Shown piece by piece: positions 5,503 to 6,321 of a DNA stretch of 6,321 nt. The DNA comes from a bacterium (GTDB taxonomy: Bacteria; Patescibacteriota; Minisyncoccia; UBA6257; 02-FULL-45-10c). Position numbers and translations under genes: made by a program. The DNA is taken from contig JAJYZL010000036.1 in NCBI GenBank assembly GCA_021799965.1, positions 1-6,321 of the forward strand, given 5' to 3'. A model generated the notes under the pieces. The model did no database searches. It was given only the letters and a program-made list of their open reading frames with translations, and was not told where the DNA came from. Every line of letters begins with the position of its first letter. Positions within the stretch are counted from its first letter, which is position 1.

Positions 5503-6087
5503 TTATATTTTTCTTATCTGTAATGAATCAAGCTCAACCACGGTATCTCGCCCGAAGATTGGAACCAAAACTTTTATCTTACCCTTTTCTTCATCAACTT
5601 CGGAAACTTTAGCATCGTAATCTTTAAAAGGCCCATCTGTAATTTTAACCATCTCACCGACATGCACATCAACTTTAAATTTAGTTTCTTTGCTGCCCAT
5701 TCTAGCCATAAGAACATCAATATCTTCTTTAGAAAGCGGAATTGGAGTTGTAGAATCGGGGCCTACAAAACCAGTGACTCTTGGCGTGTTTCTGACAACA
5801 TACCACGAATCTTCTGTTAATATCATATCTACCAAAACGTATCCATGATAGATTTTTTCTTCGGCTACTCTTCTTTTACCGTTTTTTATTTTAACCTTTG
5901 TTTCTTTTGGGACTAAAATATTAAAGATCTTATCATTCATAGCCAAAGAATCAACTCTCTGTTTTAAATAACGAGCAACGGCGTCTTCGTATCCGGAATA
6001 AGTATGAATAGCATACCAATGTCTTTCTTTCTTTTCTTCTTTTGTTTTTTCTCCACCCACGGGCGGAAGTCCTTTTTTAAGTTCCAT
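5503..6087 (-). CDS. nusG: Transcription termination/antitermination factor NusG
   Basis: NusG binds RNA polymerase, changes pausing and termination, and links it to Rho or the ribosome. The 194 residues contain the NGN domain at about 23-127, opening HWYAIHTYSGYE (23-34), with ILVPKETKVKIKNGKRR (57-73), YHGYVLVDMIL (80-90) and VVRNTPRVTGFVG (97-109). The KOW domain is at about 139-175 (VDVHVGEMVKITDGPFKDYD, then a turn at DEEKGKIKV). About 22 residues at the N-terminus (KTKEEKKER and neighbours) form a charged extension ahead of the NGN fold. ATG 6085-6087 is accepted although no Shine-Dalgarno is seen, since the frame there begins naturally 17 bases after the secE stop. Gene order secE-nusG-rplK is the classical bacterial one. 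Identity is certain; the exact start is slightly less so because HWYAIHTYS begins the conserved part. Confidence 0.97.
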   Translation of the reverse strand: MELKKGLPPVGGEKTKEEKKERHWYAIHTYSGYEDAVARYLKQRVDSLAMNDKIFNILVPKETKVKIKNGKRRVAEEKIYHGYVLVDMILTEDSWYVVRNTPRVTGFVGPDSTTPIPLSKEDIDVLMARMGSKETKFKVDVHVGEMVKITDGPFKDYDAKVSEVDEEKGKIKVLVPIFGRDTVVELDSLQIRKI

Positions 6088-6104
6088 TTTAAATTATGAG
6101 AATT

Positions 6105-6200
6105 TTAAATGAATAATTCCAATGCCTTGGTGAATCCATAGTCCAAAGCTCCTAAATAAGCGGCGACAATTAAAGAAACAAAAATATAGAAAATCGCTCT
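6105..6200 (-). pseudogene. secE: C-terminal part of SecE (protein translocase subunit), reading frame broken
   Basis: On the minus strand a 31-residue frame from 6200 to the TAA at 6107-6105 reads RAIFYIFVSLIVAAYLGAL followed by DYGFTKALELFI. This is one membrane helix with the GALDYGFT-type ending typical of bacterial SecE, and it sits directly upstream of nusG where secE belongs. However, the frame is preceded by TAA (6203-6201, in KEL-stop-RAIF), then AAT, AAA and another TAA, and it has no usual start codon. The amphipathic helix with the hallmark WP before the membrane segment is missing from this window, in any frame I checked. SecE is essential, so either the true gene is damaged by a sequencing or assembly error near the window end, or this is a remnant and an intact copy exists elsewhere. 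The SecE origin is fairly sure; the cause of the break is not. Confidence 0.7.
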
Positions 6201-6210
6201 TTATAATTCC

Positions 6211-6318
6211 TTATTTTTTTACCTTTGCTAATGCCCGTTTTGGATTTTTATCAGTCATAGCAGCGCTTAAAGGCAATTTCTTCTTAGCGGCTTCCTATAT
6301 TGGATTAGCAGCTTGCAT
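6211..6318 (-). other. Short broken reading frame upstream of secE, possibly its N-terminal part
   Basis: One minus-strand frame reads MQAANPI (from ATG 6318), then TAG (6297-6295), then EAAKKKLPLSAAMTDKNPKR and ALAKVKK to TAA (6213-6211). From the internal ATG (6258-6256) it gives a 15-residue MTDKNPKRALAKVKK peptide. The composition, lysine- and alanine-rich, resembles an N-terminal extension before the SecE amphipathic helix, and it ends in a run of seven A bases, where it would have to shift frame to join the SecE-like part. It could equally be the tail of another gene. Too little is visible to decide. Confidence 0.35.
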
Positions 6319-6321
6319 GGA

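Noticed and set aside
1..6321. Alternative genetic code (UGA as Gly, known from some CPR lineages)
   Set aside because: No in-frame TGA occurs in the clear genes and gatB ends at TGA at the expected family length.

Overview
The window looks like a piece of a small, AT-rich bacterial genome, most likely Candidate Phyla Radiation (Patescibacteria), probably Parcubacteria. The signs are compact housekeeping genes with short spacers, a threonyl-tRNA synthetase without its N-terminal TGS domain, a thymidylate kinase of the 'FPQYDKPSS / SNRYxxSNMGHQGG' type that I associate with CPR genomes, and a secE-nusG-rplK cluster that stops after rplK where rplA would normally follow. The standard genetic code fits: genes end in TAA, TGA and TAG, and none of the clear genes has in-frame TGA. 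Placement rests on family recognition only, not on a search.

Layout. Positions 1-183 hold the start of an unrecognised leftward gene that runs off the window. A compact divergent promoter region (about 213-265) drives it and the rightward thrS (341-2098). The predicted thrS transcript begins almost exactly where a long imperfect inverted repeat (272-295 with 320-343) begins. That repeat ends on the thrS start codon, and a competing hairpin is available, so this leader is the most interesting element in the window. thrS and the following leftward unit converge on a bidirectional terminator (2117-2148).

Positions 2152-3829 form a leftward two-gene unit: gatB, then a 74-residue charged protein overlapping the gatB stop. 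Next comes leftward tmk (3912-4610) with its own hairpin terminator. A small rightward orphan gene (4738-4989) has a strong ribosome binding site and a terminator stem built into its last codons. Leftward rplK (5015-5440) and nusG (5503-6087) follow. Finally there is an apparently broken secE: its C-terminal membrane helix reads at 6105-6200, but in-frame stops and a missing WP-containing segment separate it from the short reading frame upstream (6211-6318).

Functionally most of the window serves translation: threonine charging (ThrRS), Gln/Asn-tRNA amidation (GatB) and a ribosomal stalk-base protein (L11). It also covers transcription-translation coupling (NusG), protein export (SecE remnant) and dTTP supply (Tmk). 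Three small or partial proteins are unassigned. I saw no tRNA, rRNA, CRISPR array, insertion sequence or phage gene.
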